DNA of 64,000 nucleotides, from contig NZ_JACYUG010000002.1 in NCBI RefSeq assembly GCF_014841615.1, positions 1-64,000 on the forward strand, read 5' to 3'. The stretch's first letter is position 1; the number at the start of each line of letters is the position of its first letter. Origin of the DNA: Sphingomonas sp. CFBP 8760 (GTDB lineage: Bacteria > Pseudomonadota > Alphaproteobacteria > Sphingomonadales > Sphingomonadaceae). Below are positions 32,578 through 41,735 of the stretch, piece by piece. A model generated the notes under the pieces. That model did no database searches, was not told where the DNA came from, and was given only the letters and a program-made list of their open reading frames with translations. The translations under genes and the position numbers were made by a program.

Positions 32578-33252
32578 ATGATCTTCATGTTGCGCTGGCT
32601 GGCAAAGGCCACCCTGATCTTCGTTGCGGTGACCATCCTGTGGGTCGGCCTCTATCGTTTCGTGCCCCCGCCCTTCACCTTCACGATGATGGGCGACGTG
32701 ATCGCCGGGCGCGGCGTGACCAAGGATTGGGTGCCATTGTCCCGGATCGATCCGGATATGGCGCGGGCGGCAATCGCCGGTGAGGATGCTCGCTTCTGTT
32801 CCCACAACGGCTTCGACTTCCGTGCCATCTCGGCGGCGGCGGTGCGCAACGCGCAGGGACGCCGCATCCGCGGCGGTTCGACGATCAGCCAGCAGACCGC
32901 CAAGAACGCATTCCTGTTCCAGGGTGGTGGCTATCTGCGCAAGGCGGCGGAGGCGTATTTCACCGTCCTGATCGAGGCGCTGTGGGGCAAGCGGCGTATC
33001 ATGGAGGTGTATCTCAACATCGCCGAAACCGGGATCGGCACATATGGTGTCGAAGCCGCAGCAATCCGTTATTTCCATCACGACGCCAGCCACCTGTCGC
33101 CGACCGAGGCGGCACGAATCGCTGCGGTCCTGCCGCTGCCCAAGAAACGGGCGGCGATCGATCCTCGCGGGTCGATCCGGCGTCATGGCAATACCATCAC
33201 CCGTCATATCGGCGTGGTGCGCCGCGCAGCGCTGGACAAATGTGTGTCGTGA
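32578..33252 (+). CDS. mtgA: Monofunctional peptidoglycan glycosyltransferase MtgA
   Basis: A 224-residue family-51 transglycosylase that polymerises lipid II. A signal-anchor (about residues 5-27) is followed by the donor-site motif AIAGEDARFCSHNGFD (catalytic Glu), then GGSTISQQTAKNAFL and KRRIMEVYLNIAETG. There is no transpeptidase domain. It starts 10 bp after the amine oxidase stop. Cys near the C-terminus may be incidental. Confidence 0.96.
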   Translation: MIFMLRWLAKATLIFVAVTILWVGLYRFVPPPFTFTMMGDVIAGRGVTKDWVPLSRIDPDMARAAIAGEDARFCSHNGFDFRAISAAAVRNAQGRRIRGGSTISQQTAKNAFLFQGGGYLRKAAEAYFTVLIEALWGKRRIMEVYLNIAETGIGTYGVEAAAIRYFHHDASHLSPTEAARIAAVLPLPKKRAAIDPRGSIRRHGNTITRHIGVVRRAALDKCVS

Positions 33253-33271
33253 TCGGGTGAGATGACCTTGC

Positions 33272-33544
33272 TCAACGCGGTGGAGCGGCATCCTGCACAT
33301 TGGCGCTGCTCGGCGCGACGCCCATCTCGGCCAGCGGTTCTCCGGTTTCCGGCACCATGTCGTTGGACGCGGCGATCTCGGCGACCAGATTGGCCTGGGC
33401 TGATCCGCCGACCGCGCGCTCATGCGTCGCGCTGGCGATGATCGTACTGGCCGTGGCGATCAGCACGACCACCGCGATCAGGCCGATCAAGCCGACCTTG
33501 ATACGCTGAAACGACTGCGATGGTTCGGGACGGCCTTTCATCAT
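33272..33544 (-). CDS. Small single-pass membrane hypothetical protein
   Basis: A protein of about 90 residues with a basic N-terminus (KGRPEPSQSFQRIK), one transmembrane segment (VGLIGLIAVVVLIATASTII) and a periplasmic Ala/Glu-rich, Pro-containing tail. No family is recognised. Two neighbouring ATGs (33544, 33541) both fit; a GTG at 33562 is in frame. It converges on mtgA and ends 19 bp away. Confidence 0.7.
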   Translation of the reverse strand: MMKGRPEPSQSFQRIKVGLIGLIAVVVLIATASTIIASATHERAVGGSAQANLVAEIAASNDMVPETGEPLAEMGVAPSSANVQDAAPPR

Positions 33545-33590
33545 GTGGCCGGAATGTAACACTACCGCCGATATTTCTCAACCCGTCGTC

Positions 33591-34571
33591 TCAAACGACC
33601 GGCTCGACGAGTCCCTTTTCCGCACGCCAGACCGGGTTGTGGAGCGTCGACAGATAGCGGAAACCGGTGTCGCACAGGATCGTCGCAATCCGCCGCCCCG
33701 GCCCCAGGGCACGCGCCAGTCGCACCGCGCCCGCGACATTGATCCCCGACGACAGACCGAGACACAGCCCCTCTTCATCGAGCAGGCGCCGCACCCATTC
33801 ATAGCCCTCCTGATCGGCGACCCGGAACTGCGTGTCGATCGGCGCACCTTCCAGATTGGCGGTGATCCGCCCCTGCCCGATCCCCTCCGCCACCGACGAT
33901 CCCTCCGACCGCAGTTCGCCATACGCATAATAGTCGTAGAGCGCGGCGCCATGCGGATCAGTCAGCGCGATCGTCACGCTATCGTCTTTTGCCTTCAGGC
34001 CCAGTCCGACGCCGGCGATCGTGCCGCCGGTACCCGCCGCGCAGGTGAAGCCGTCGATGCGGCCATCCATCTGCGTCCAAATTTCCTCCGCCGTGCCGAC
34101 GATATGGGCGCGGCGGTTGGCGATATTGTCGAACTGGTTGGCCCAGATCGCCCCCGGCGTCTCCTCCGCGATCCGGCGCGAGGTGTGGACGAAATGACAG
34201 GGGCTGGAATAGGGCGCGGCCGATACCAGCACCAGTTCCGCACCAAGCGCGCGCAGCGTATCCATCTTCTCGCGGCTCTGCGTCTCGGGCATCACGATGA
34301 TCGTGCGGTATCCCTTGGCATTGGCGACCAGCGCCAGCCCGATACCGGTGTTGCCCGCCGTCCCCTCCACGATCGTTCCGCCGGGGCGTAGCGTCCCGCG
34401 CGCCTCCGCATCCTCGACGATGAACAGTGCCGCGCGATCCTTTACCGAGGCACCGGGATTGGCAAATTCACATTTACCGAAAATGTCGCAACCCGTCGCC
34501 TTGCTCGGTCCGTCGAGGCGGACGAGGGGGGTATGACCGATCAGGGCGAGCGTATCCGGGGCAGTATGCAT
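33591..34571 (-). CDS. cysK: Cysteine synthase A (O-acetylserine sulfhydrylase)
   Basis: A 326-residue PLP enzyme making cysteine from O-acetylserine and sulfide. The PLP Lys is in NPGASVKDRAAL, the phosphate loop in EGTAGNTGIGLAL, and the MPETQSREKMD and AAGTGGTIAGV segments follow. The sequence is closer to the fungal/actinobacterial CysK-like branch that also includes cystathionine-beta-synthase-like proteins, so substrate assignment has some doubt. Preferred start is the ATG at 34571; an ATG at 34583 is possible. Confidence 0.9.
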   Translation of the reverse strand: MHTAPDTLALIGHTPLVRLDGPSKATGCDIFGKCEFANPGASVKDRAALFIVEDAEARGTLRPGGTIVEGTAGNTGIGLALVANAKGYRTIIVMPETQSREKMDTLRALGAELVLVSAAPYSSPCHFVHTSRRIAEETPGAIWANQFDNIANRRAHIVGTAEEIWTQMDGRIDGFTCAAGTGGTIAGVGLGLKAKDDSVTIALTDPHGAALYDYYAYGELRSEGSSVAEGIGQGRITANLEGAPIDTQFRVADQEGYEWVRRLLDEEGLCLGLSSGINVAGAVRLARALGPGRRIATILCDTGFRYLSTLHNPVWRAEKGLVEPVV

Positions 34572-34755
34572 GCCACAGGCCATAGGCCCCTGCCACCGCC
34601 TGGCCAAGCGACCGCCCATTTACCGCCCCCAAGTATCACTAATGGCGCCGGGGTGGGTGCTCCCGTCAATGGCCGATGCCGGTCGGCACCCCTACGGTTC
34701 GCACCACCGCACAGCGCTTGACGCAATGCAGCATATCGGCAAAATCGACGGCGTC

Positions 34756-35142
34756 ATGAAGATGCACCCTCTGTTCACCGCCGCCCCGCTCCTCTTGCTG
34801 GCCGCCTGCAATTCACAGCCGCAGCAGCCCGAAGTTGTTGATTCCAATCCCGATCCGCTCGCCAACCAGATCGCGAACGCCGCACCGGTGGAACTGCCGC
34901 CATCGATCCGGGTGGAAAAGACGTTCCGTTGCGCCGATGGCTCGCTGGTCGGCGTGGTGTTCTTCAATGGTGACAAGCAGGTCAACGTCCGCGTGCCCAG
35001 CACGGCAACCACCCCGACGGTGCTGAAGGCGCCAGCGAAGGGCGAGCCATTCACGGCCGAGGGCGGCTGGACCCTGACCGGCGACGATACCAAGATCACG
35101 CTGACCCAGCCGGAAAAGAAGGCGCTCAGCTGCCACGTCTGA
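34756..35142 (+). CDS. MliC-like lipoprotein
   Basis: A 128-residue predicted lipoprotein. A signal with lipobox LLAAC places the acylated Cys near residue 18, followed by a Gln/Pro-rich spacer. The C-terminal domain (FRCADGSLVGVVFFNGDKQV through LSCHV) resembles the MliC lysozyme-inhibitor fold, with two Cys that can pair. True MliC activity against C-type lysozyme is inferred only. The ATG at 34756 is the first of MKM. It is followed by a strong terminator. Confidence 0.75.
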   Translation: MKMHPLFTAAPLLLLAACNSQPQQPEVVDSNPDPLANQIANAAPVELPPSIRVEKTFRCADGSLVGVVFFNGDKQVNVRVPSTATTPTVLKAPAKGEPFTAEGGWTLTGDDTKITLTQPEKKALSCHV

Positions 35143-35167
35143 TTCCGGCCCGTTCCGATCATCCGGA

Positions 35168-35200
35168 GGCCGGCGGCTGGTTCCGCCGGCCTTTTCTTTT
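35168..35200 (+). terminator. Rho-independent terminator of the lipoprotein gene
   Basis: GGCCGGCGG and CCGCCGGCC form a perfect 9-bp stem with a 6-nt loop, followed by TTTTCTTTT. It is placed 25 bp past the lipoprotein stop. Confidence 0.92.
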
Positions 35201-35260
35201 GGCCGCCGCGTATCCACGCCTTGTCCGCCGCCGTCCGCAAGCCCACGTCGAAGCGTGACG

Positions 35261-35980
35261 ATGGATATCCTCGATCCCCAACTCGTGCTTGGTGCCTATT
35301 CGGTCGGGGTGTTTCCGATGGCGGATGCCCGCGATGCCGATGGCGTCTATTGGGTAGAGCCGCGCCGCCGGGCCGTGCTGCCGCTGGACGGGTTCCACCT
35401 GTCGCGTACGCTGCGGCGGACGATCGCGGCGGACCGGTTCCAGGTTACCGTCGATACCGATTTCACCGCGATGTTACGCCTGTGCGCCGAGAGTGCCAGC
35501 GACCGGCCCGAAACCTGGATCAACGGCGGTATCGAGGACGTGTTCGTCCGCCTCCACCACCTCGGATTTGCGCACTCGGTCGAGTGTCGTGACGGTGATC
35601 GGCTGGTGGGCGGATTGTACGGGCTCGCGATCGGCCGGGCGTTTTTCGGGGAAAGCATGGTCAGCCGCGCGACCGATGCGTCGAAGGTCGCGCTGGCCTG
35701 GCTGGTCGCGCGGTTGCGGGTGGGTGGCTTTACCTTGCTCGACTGCCAGTTCCAGACGCCCCACCTCACCTCACTCGGCGCGGTGGAGATATCACGCACC
35801 GATTACATGGCGTTGCTGGAGGCCGCGCTTGAGGGGGGGACGACGGCCGGCTCGCCGGATGTGGTGTCCGGGCGCGGGGCGGCCGATTTCGGCGCCCTTG
35901 ATCGTGTGCCGGCGATCGACTCGGTATCCGGCCCGGTCGCGGGGAAGGACATCGTGCAGCTTTTGGTCCAGACGTCGTAG
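35261..35980 (+). CDS. aat: Leucyl/phenylalanyl-tRNA-protein transferase
   Basis: Aat, 239 residues, adds Leu or Phe to N-terminal Arg/Lys of proteins and marks them for ClpAPS. The signature GAYSVGVFPMADARD begins the protein; SVECRDGDRLVGGLYG and GRAFFGESMVS follow, then LLDCQFQTPHLTSLGA. The last 45 residues are beyond the usual end and overlap the 3' end of the convergent DUF2155 gene. ATG at 35261 is chosen; a GTG at 35255 is in frame. Confidence 0.95.
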   Translation: MDILDPQLVLGAYSVGVFPMADARDADGVYWVEPRRRAVLPLDGFHLSRTLRRTIAADRFQVTVDTDFTAMLRLCAESASDRPETWINGGIEDVFVRLHHLGFAHSVECRDGDRLVGGLYGLAIGRAFFGESMVSRATDASKVALAWLVARLRVGGFTLLDCQFQTPHLTSLGAVEISRTDYMALLEAALEGGTTAGSPDVVSGRGAADFGALDRVPAIDSVSGPVAGKDIVQLLVQTS

Positions 35981-36447
35981 ATTGGATGCTGGACGACGTT
36001 CAGCGCCGACCGCTCCTTGAACAGCCATCCTGAAAAACCACGCCGCCATGCCCGGTCGGGGCCACGCACGTCCATCTGCACGAACGCGCCCGTCAACTGC
36101 TCCGCCTCCCACGGCGCGGTCCGGTCACAGGCGCGCAGGCGGACGACCACGTCACCGATCCGTGCCACGCCGCCGGGGCGGAGGCGCACCTCGCGGCTGG
36201 CGCCGTTACGCTTGTTGAGTACGCCGATCACGGCGATGCGTTCTGCCATCGGAGTCGTACCGGCGATCATCGGGCCGGCGCCGCTGGTGTCGACCGTCTC
36301 GATACCGGTCGGCGGCGCCTCGGGCACATCCTGTTCGACCCGGATCGGCGCAACAGCGGGATCGGGCGCGGTCAACGCGCGATAGCCGAACCAGCCACCG
36401 ATCGCGAGCGCCACGACCAGCACGGCCGCGGCGACCCAGCGGATCAT
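35803..36447 (-). CDS. DUF2155 domain protein
   Basis: A 214-residue envelope protein. An N-terminal transmembrane segment (MIRWVAAAVLVVALAIGGWFG, about residues 4-24) leads to a periplasmic DUF2155 domain with KRNGASREVRLRPGG and FSGWLFKERSALNVVQHP. Cys residues in VRLRACDR and WTKSCTM may pair. The Ser/Ala/Pro tail extends into the aat coding end on the opposite strand for 178 bp. DUF2155 is common in alphaproteobacteria; its function is unknown. The start overlaps the NDUFA12 stop. Confidence 0.9.
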   Translation of the reverse strand: MIRWVAAAVLVVALAIGGWFGYRALTAPDPAVAPIRVEQDVPEAPPTGIETVDTSGAGPMIAGTTPMAERIAVIGVLNKRNGASREVRLRPGGVARIGDVVVRLRACDRTAPWEAEQLTGAFVQMDVRGPDRAWRRGFSGWLFKERSALNVVQHPIYDVWTKSCTMSFPATGPDTESIAGTRSRAPKSAAPRPDTTSGEPAVVPPSSAASSNAM

Positions 36448-36839
36448 CCCTCCGGCGTCCAGGCTTCGTAATCGCCCGTCGCGGCGGCGCGCTGCCCGCC
36501 CTTTTCCATCGCCCCGGCCGGGCGATAGGCCAACGGCGTACCGGTCAGGTTGGCGATCGCCGGCTTCTGCCAAGCGCGCTGCGGCGGCATGGACCGTTCG
36601 GGAACGTCGTCGACCTGACGGTGGAGCCACGCGACCCATTCCGGCGGCACCCGGCTGGCGTCGTTGGCACCCTGATAGATCACCCAGCGGCGAGGATGAC
36701 CGGCGGTATCCTTGCGCCCTTCGTAATAGACGTTGCCCAGCGCATCCTCGCCCTTCCGGGCCATGCCGCGCAGGCCATAGACGCGGGTGCCGATGGTGGC
36801 GCCGTTCCACCAGGTGAAGATCGAGGACAGGATACCCAT
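36444..36839 (-). CDS. NADH:ubiquinone oxidoreductase accessory subunit NDUFA12
   Basis: A 131-residue soluble subunit homologous to mitochondrial NDUFA12 (B17.2), found in alphaproteobacterial complex I. The family segments GTRVYGLRGMARKGEDALGN, RRWVIYQGANDASRVPPEW and WLHRQVDD are present. The nuo operon is not in the window, so it is unlinked from other complex I genes. It shares an ATGA overlap with the DUF2155 gene. Confidence 0.95.
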   Translation of the reverse strand: MGILSSIFTWWNGATIGTRVYGLRGMARKGEDALGNVYYEGRKDTAGHPRRWVIYQGANDASRVPPEWVAWLHRQVDDVPERSMPPQRAWQKPAIANLTGTPLAYRPAGAMEKGGQRAAATGDYEAWTPEG

Positions 36840-36895
36840 GCCGTCCGCTTACCCCGACCGATCGCCGTCATCAACCGCCGATCGGCGGTCAAACG

Positions 36896-37366
36896 TCATG
36901 ATCCGGTCGTCGACCAGCTGACCCGGTCGCCCTCACCGATCCCCAGTTCGCTTGCCCTGCCGCCGCGGAGTTCCAGAACGGCCGACACCGGCTCGCCCGA
37001 CGGGACCGACGCTTCGGAGAAGGGGACGGTGTTTTCGGCGATACGGGCGATCGTGCCGTCGGCACGGATGAACAGGATGTCGAGCGAGGTCGGCGTGTTC
37101 TTCATCCAGAAGCTCGTCTCGCGCGGTTCGCCCCCATCAGGTGGATAGGGCGCAAACAACATCGCCGAATCCGCGACGAGATTGGTGCGGAACATCAGTC
37201 CGCGCGCCTGTTCCGCCGCCGTCTGCGCCAATTCCGCCCGGAAGACATGACTGCCCCCCGCCCCGTCGATCCGGACCGGCACGATCCGTACGCCTTCCGC
37301 CTCCGATCGACGGCCGTCACAGCCGGCCAGCGCCAGCAAGGCGATCACGGTGGCCACCTTCTTCAC
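36896..37366 (-). CDS. DUF192 family lipoprotein
   Basis: A 156-residue predicted lipoprotein. The GTG start lies in a GTGA overlap with the cold-shock gene stop. The signal [15 protein letters not shown] gives a lipobox with the acylated Cys at about residue 16. The DUF192 domain follows ([13 protein letters not shown], then [18 protein letters not shown]). The family has an unknown periplasmic role. Confidence 0.9.
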   Translation of the reverse strand: MKKVATVIALLALAGCDGRRSEAEGVRIVPVRIDGAGGSHVFRAELAQTAAEQARGLMFRTNLVADSAMLFAPYPPDGGEPRETSFWMKNTPTSLDILFIRADGTIARIAENTVPFSEASVPSGEPVSAVLELRGGRASELGIGEGDRVSWSTTGS

Positions 37367-37929
37367 GATACAGGCTCCACCACGACGGCCAGCGCACCCT
37401 TGCAACCATCGACGATGCGGGCACGCACCGGCTGTTCGGGTTCGACGGCGATCAGGCCGCCGCGGCGCAGCGTCTCCATGTGGACGAACACATCGGCTCC
37501 ATCCCGATCGCGGATCAGGAAGCCGTATCCCTTCAGCCGATTGAACCATTTCACGCTGGCCGGTTCGAAGGCGCCGGCACTGTCGATCATGGTGAGCGGA
37601 TCGATCCGATCCTCGCGGGGGCGGGGCAGCGGAACATCCGCCACCGCCTGGGACAGGTCGATCGTCATGATCTGCCGGGCCTGCAGGCCCCGGCCGCGCT
37701 CGACCACCAGCGCCTCGACCCGGGCGCCTTCGGGCAGGCTGCGGCGGCCATGCTCTTCCAGCACGCTGAAATGCACCAGCACATCGCCCATTGCGGGATC
37801 GTCCGCTACGATGAAGCCGAATCCCCGCGTCACGTCGAACCATTTGACCACGCCGACGACCGGTACGCCCGGTACGCCCGACCCGATTCCATCGTCTGTA
37901 CCGTGTGCCGGCTGCAACCCTTGCTCCAT
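37363..37929 (-). CDS. Double cold-shock domain protein
   Basis: A 188-residue RNA/ssDNA-binding protein with two cold-shock domains. Each begins with the RNP1 pattern: [15 protein letters not shown] near residue 35 and [15 protein letters not shown] near residue 125. RNP2-like [13 protein letters not shown] and [13 protein letters not shown] follow. Duplicated CSDs of this type are usual in alphaproteobacteria. It follows recX by 23 bp and is coupled to the DUF192 gene. Start ATG at 37929 is chosen; an in-frame codon at 37959 exists. Confidence 0.93.
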   Translation of the reverse strand: MEQGLQPAHGTDDGIGSGVPGVPVVGVVKWFDVTRGFGFIVADDPAMGDVLVHFSVLEEHGRRSLPEGARVEALVVERGRGLQARQIMTIDLSQAVADVPLPRPREDRIDPLTMIDSAGAFEPASVKWFNRLKGYGFLIRDRDGADVFVHMETLRRGGLIAVEPEQPVRARIVDGCKGALAVVVEPVS

Positions 37930-37952
37930 CGGCCACCCCTGACGGCGCCCTG

Positions 37953-38534
37953 CTAGCATGGTTCGTCATCCCCGCAAGGACCTATGGCCGAAGCGGTATC
38001 TACATCGATTGTCTGACCGGGATCGGCAAAGGCGATTAATCTTGCCAGCACAAAGGAATGGCCTGCCCTGACCATGGCACCGATATGCTTTTCCCGCTGG
38101 GCCTTTTCGACCGGTGCGGGCGCAAACGGGCCGATCCGCCGCCGCCGGGCGAAGGCCAGCGCGCTGTCGAGGCGATCGCGAGCCACCGCAGGCTGAACCG
38201 CCGCGACATCCTCGGCGCCGACACGCGCCTGTCGCAACGCCATCGTCACCCGTCCCGCGCCGAGCCCGCGTCGGGTCAGCGCCGCCGCCTTGGCGGTCGC
38301 ATAGGCACGGTCGTCGACATAGCCGAGCCCCGCCATCTTTTCTGCGAGATCCTCCGCAACGGTCCGCGCGTCGCCTTCTCCCGCCCAACCGCGCTCGCGT
38401 GCCTTGCGCACCAGATAGTCGGCCAGCTTGCCGCGCGTGGTGGCGAACCGCTCGACATAACGCAGCGCCAGACGCTCCATCGCGGACGGATCGAGCGGGA
38501 GTACCGGGCGCCTGGTTGATCGATCCGCCGTCAT
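37953..38534 (-). CDS. recX: RecA regulator RecX
   Basis: A 193-residue RecX-family protein that limits RecA filament growth. The core has [14 protein letters not shown] and [20 protein letters not shown], with three repeats of a three-helix unit. recA itself is not adjacent, which is common in sphingomonads. It leads the recX-csp-DUF192 unit. The ATG at 38534 fits the expected length. Confidence 0.9.
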   Translation of the reverse strand: MTADRSTRRPVLPLDPSAMERLALRYVERFATTRGKLADYLVRKARERGWAGEGDARTVAEDLAEKMAGLGYVDDRAYATAKAAALTRRGLGAGRVTMALRQARVGAEDVAAVQPAVARDRLDSALAFARRRRIGPFAPAPVEKAQREKHIGAMVRAGHSFVLARLIAFADPGQTIDVDTASAIGPCGDDEPC

Positions 38535-38608
38535 TCGCCTTGATTGTGCCACACTGGATAAGGAAGGAATAACCGGCGCAGGTGCGCCGCTCGAAGGACC
38601 AAGGCACG

Positions 38609-40357
38609 ATGACGACCGAGATGCAATGCCAGGCCGCCCCGATCGCGACGCCGACCGCGGATGCGCTTCCCCGCCGCTTCGCCGATTTCGGGACGCTGGG
38701 CGAGGCATTGGACTATGCCGCCGGCGGCGTCCGTGGCCTGAATTTCCATGATCCGCGCGGCGCATTGGCACGGCCTTATGCCTTTGCGGAACTTCGCGAA
38801 GATGCATTGCTTGCCGCGCGCCGGCTGATCGCCGCCGGCGTGAAGCCGCAGGATCGGATCGCACTGGTCGCCGAAACCTCGGCCGAGTTCGCGGCCTTGT
38901 TCTTCGGGGTGGTCTATGCCGGTGCATGGCCGGTGCCCTTGCCGCTGCCGACCTCGTTCGGCGGGCGCGACTCGTATATCGATCAGCTTCGCGTCCAACT
39001 CGCCAGCTGCGACCCATCGATGCTGATCTATCCGCCCGATCTGATCGCGCTGGCCGGGGAGGCTGCCGCCGTGGCGGGCGTGACCGGGATCGACTGGACG
39101 AGCTTCGCCGCACGTCCCGCGCCCGAGGTGACGCTGCCACAGGCCGAGCCGGACCAGATCGCCTATCTGCAATATTCCAGCGGTTCGACCCGTTTCCCCC
39201 ACGGCGTCGCGATCACGCACCGCGCGCTGCTCAACAATCTCGCCGCGCACAGCCACGGCATGGCGGTGCGCGACACCGATCGCTGCGTGTCATGGTTGCC
39301 CTGGTATCACGACATGGGGCTGGTCGGCTGCTTCCTGTCGCCAGTGGCCAATCAGGTATCGACGGATTATCTGAAGACGGAAGATTTCGCCCGCCGCCCG
39401 CTGGCTTGGCTCGACCTCATCAGCCGGAACGAGGGCACCACCCTCTCTTATTCACCGACCTTCGGTTACGACATCTGCGCGCGTCGCATCTCCTCGCAGA
39501 CCAAGGCGTCCGACCGGTTCGACCTGTCGCGCTGGCGGGTCGCGGGTAACGGCGCGGATATGATCCGCCCCGACGTGATGCAGGCATTCGTCGACGCCTT
39601 CGCCGATGCGGGTTTCCAGGCCGGTGCGTTCCTGCCCTCCTACGGTCTGGCGGAAGCGACGCTGGCGGTGTCGATCATGCCGCCGGGCGAGGGTATTCGC
39701 GTCGAGCTGGTCGAGGAGACCGAGCTGTCGGGCGCCCATGCCAATGACGACAGGCCACAACGGTTCCGCGCCATCGTCAACTGCGGCAAGCCGGTGCGCG
39801 ACATGGAGGTCGCGATCCGTCAGGAAAACGGCGCGCCGCTGCCGGAACGGGCGATCGGCAAGGTCTGGTGCCGGGGGCCATCGGTGATGGTCGGCTATTT
39901 CCGCGATCCCGCCGCGACCGAGGCGTGCATGACCGATGGCTGGCTGGATACCGGCGACATGGGCTATATGTCGGACGGATATCTGTACATCGTCGGCCGC
40001 GCCAAGGACATGATCATCGTCAACGGCCGCAACCACTGGCCGCAGGACATCGAATGGGCGGTGGAGCAACTGCCCGGCTTCAAGTCCGGCGACATCGCCG
40101 CCTTCGCGATTACCACGCCGGGTGGCGAGGAGACGCCGGCGGTGCTGGTCCAGTGCCGCAGTTCCGACACCGCCGAACGCAGCCGCCTGCGCGACGCGAT
40201 CCGGGAACGGGTACGCTCGGTCACGGGCATGAACTGCGTGATCGAACTGATCCCGCCGCGGACGCTGCCGCGGACGTCGTCGGGAAAACTGTCGCGTGCC
40301 AAGGCGCGCAATCTCTATCTGGCCGGCGAGATCAAGCCCTACGACATCGCCGCCTGA
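38609..40357 (+). CDS. Fatty acyl-AMP ligase (FAAL)
   Basis: A 582-residue adenylating enzyme of the ANL superfamily, activating a fatty acid as acyl-AMP for transfer to an acyl carrier protein. The core motif QYSSGSTRFPHGVAITHRAL replaces the canonical P-loop in FAAL style. WLPWYHDMGLVG and DGWLDTGDMGYM follow, and SSGKLSRAKARNLYLAG near the end carries the catalytic Lys. No carrier protein or ketosynthase lies adjacent, so the product is open (lipopeptide or sphingolipid-related). AAGG lies close to the ATG at 38609. Confidence 0.93.
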   Translation: MTTEMQCQAAPIATPTADALPRRFADFGTLGEALDYAAGGVRGLNFHDPRGALARPYAFAELREDALLAARRLIAAGVKPQDRIALVAETSAEFAALFFGVVYAGAWPVPLPLPTSFGGRDSYIDQLRVQLASCDPSMLIYPPDLIALAGEAAAVAGVTGIDWTSFAARPAPEVTLPQAEPDQIAYLQYSSGSTRFPHGVAITHRALLNNLAAHSHGMAVRDTDRCVSWLPWYHDMGLVGCFLSPVANQVSTDYLKTEDFARRPLAWLDLISRNEGTTLSYSPTFGYDICARRISSQTKASDRFDLSRWRVAGNGADMIRPDVMQAFVDAFADAGFQAGAFLPSYGLAEATLAVSIMPPGEGIRVELVEETELSGAHANDDRPQRFRAIVNCGKPVRDMEVAIRQENGAPLPERAIGKVWCRGPSVMVGYFRDPAATEACMTDGWLDTGDMGYMSDGYLYIVGRAKDMIIVNGRNHWPQDIEWAVEQLPGFKSGDIAAFAITTPGGEETPAVLVQCRSSDTAERSRLRDAIRERVRSVTGMNCVIELIPPRTLPRTSSGKLSRAKARNLYLAGEIKPYDIAA

Positions 40358-40451
40358 CGCCGCCATCGGCATGGGCATCACAGGCTGCCTATTCGCCGGT
40401 GCAGCAAAGCTTGCTGGGAAACTGCGCCGTCATGCGCCAGGTTCGGGCATC

Positions 40452-41735
40452 ATGACACGTGTCTCCTTTAGCGCCCAGGTGTTCCTGGGCATGGCCGCCG
40501 GCCTGCTGCTCGGTTTCTGGGCCCGTACCCTGGGTGAAACCAGCGCACTGGCCGAGGCATTGCGCATCATCGGCGAAATCTTCGTCCAGCTGTTGCGGGC
40601 GCTGGTGGTGCCGCTGGTCTTCACCGCGATCGTCGCCTCGATCGCGGCCCTGCGCGATCTGGGTAACGCTGCGCGACTGGTGGCGGGCACGCTGATCTGG
40701 TTCGCGATCACCGCATTGATCGCAGTCAGCATCGGACTGGCGCTGGGCCTGCTGATGGAGCCGGGCGTACGTGCCGGGGTGGATGCCGCGACGGCAATCC
40801 GACCGACCTCGACCGGATCATGGCTCGACTTCCTGCGGGGGCTGGTGCCGTCCAACATGCTTGGCCTGAGCGCATCGACCAAGTTGACCGATAGCGGGGC
40901 GACCACGTCGATCTCGTTCAACATCCTCCAGATCATCGTCGTCGCCATCGCGCTGGGGATCGCCGCCGTGCGGGTGGGCGAGCCGGGATCGGCCTTCCTG
41001 TCGTTCAATGCCTCCGCCCTCGCCATCTTCCGCCGGGTGCTGCGCTGGGTGGTGAGGCTGACCCCGATCGGCACGGCCGGGCTGCTGGGCCATGCGGTCG
41101 TGCAATATGGCTGGCAGTCGCTGTCGGCGCTGGGTGCCTTTGCCGGTGCGGTGTATCTGGGACTGGGACTGGTGCTGCTGGTCGTCTATCCGGTCCTGCT
41201 GCGGATGAACGGCCTGTCCATCCGGCGTTTCTTCGCCGCCGCATGGCCCGCGATCCAGCTTGGCTTCGTGTCGCGCTCGTCGATCGCCACGTTGCCTGTC
41301 ACCGAAGCGGCGGTGGAGCGGATCGGCGTTCCGAAAAGCTATGCCGCCTTCGCCGTGCCGTTCGCCGCGACGACCAAGATGGATGGATGTGCCGCCGTAT
41401 ACCCCGCGGTGGCGGCGCTGTTCGTCGCGCAATATTATGGCATCGCGCTCCATGCTTCCGACTATCTGCTGATCGTCCTGGTATCGGTGGTTGGATCGGC
41501 GGCGACCGCAGGGCTGACCGGGGCGCTGGTCATGCTGACGCTGACGCTGTCGACGCTGGGGCTGCCTTTGGAAGGAGCGGGCCTGCTGCTTGCCATCGAC
41601 CCGATCATCGACATGGGGCGTACCGCGGTCAACGTCGCCGGACAGGCGCTGGTGCCGACGATCGTCGCCCGCCGGCAGGGACTGATCGTGGACATCGCGG
41701 CGACCGATCCGGCGGCGGTTCCCGCGGCGGCATGA
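40452..41735 (+). CDS. Dicarboxylate/amino acid:cation symporter (DAACS family)
   Basis: A 427-residue inner-membrane carrier of the glutamate/dicarboxylate:cation symporter family. It has eight or so hydrophobic segments plus re-entrant regions. The Ser-rich FVSRSSIATLPVT and KMDGCAAVYPA segments correspond to HP1 and TM7. The substrate is probably a C4-dicarboxylate or glutamate. The stop overlaps the heme oxygenase start (ATGA). Confidence 0.93.
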   Translation: MTRVSFSAQVFLGMAAGLLLGFWARTLGETSALAEALRIIGEIFVQLLRALVVPLVFTAIVASIAALRDLGNAARLVAGTLIWFAITALIAVSIGLALGLLMEPGVRAGVDAATAIRPTSTGSWLDFLRGLVPSNMLGLSASTKLTDSGATTSISFNILQIIVVAIALGIAAVRVGEPGSAFLSFNASALAIFRRVLRWVVRLTPIGTAGLLGHAVVQYGWQSLSALGAFAGAVYLGLGLVLLVVYPVLLRMNGLSIRRFFAAAWPAIQLGFVSRSSIATLPVTEAAVERIGVPKSYAAFAVPFAATTKMDGCAAVYPAVAALFVAQYYGIALHASDYLLIVLVSVVGSAATAGLTGALVMLTLTLSTLGLPLEGAGLLLAIDPIIDMGRTAVNVAGQALVPTIVARRQGLIVDIAATDPAAVPAAA

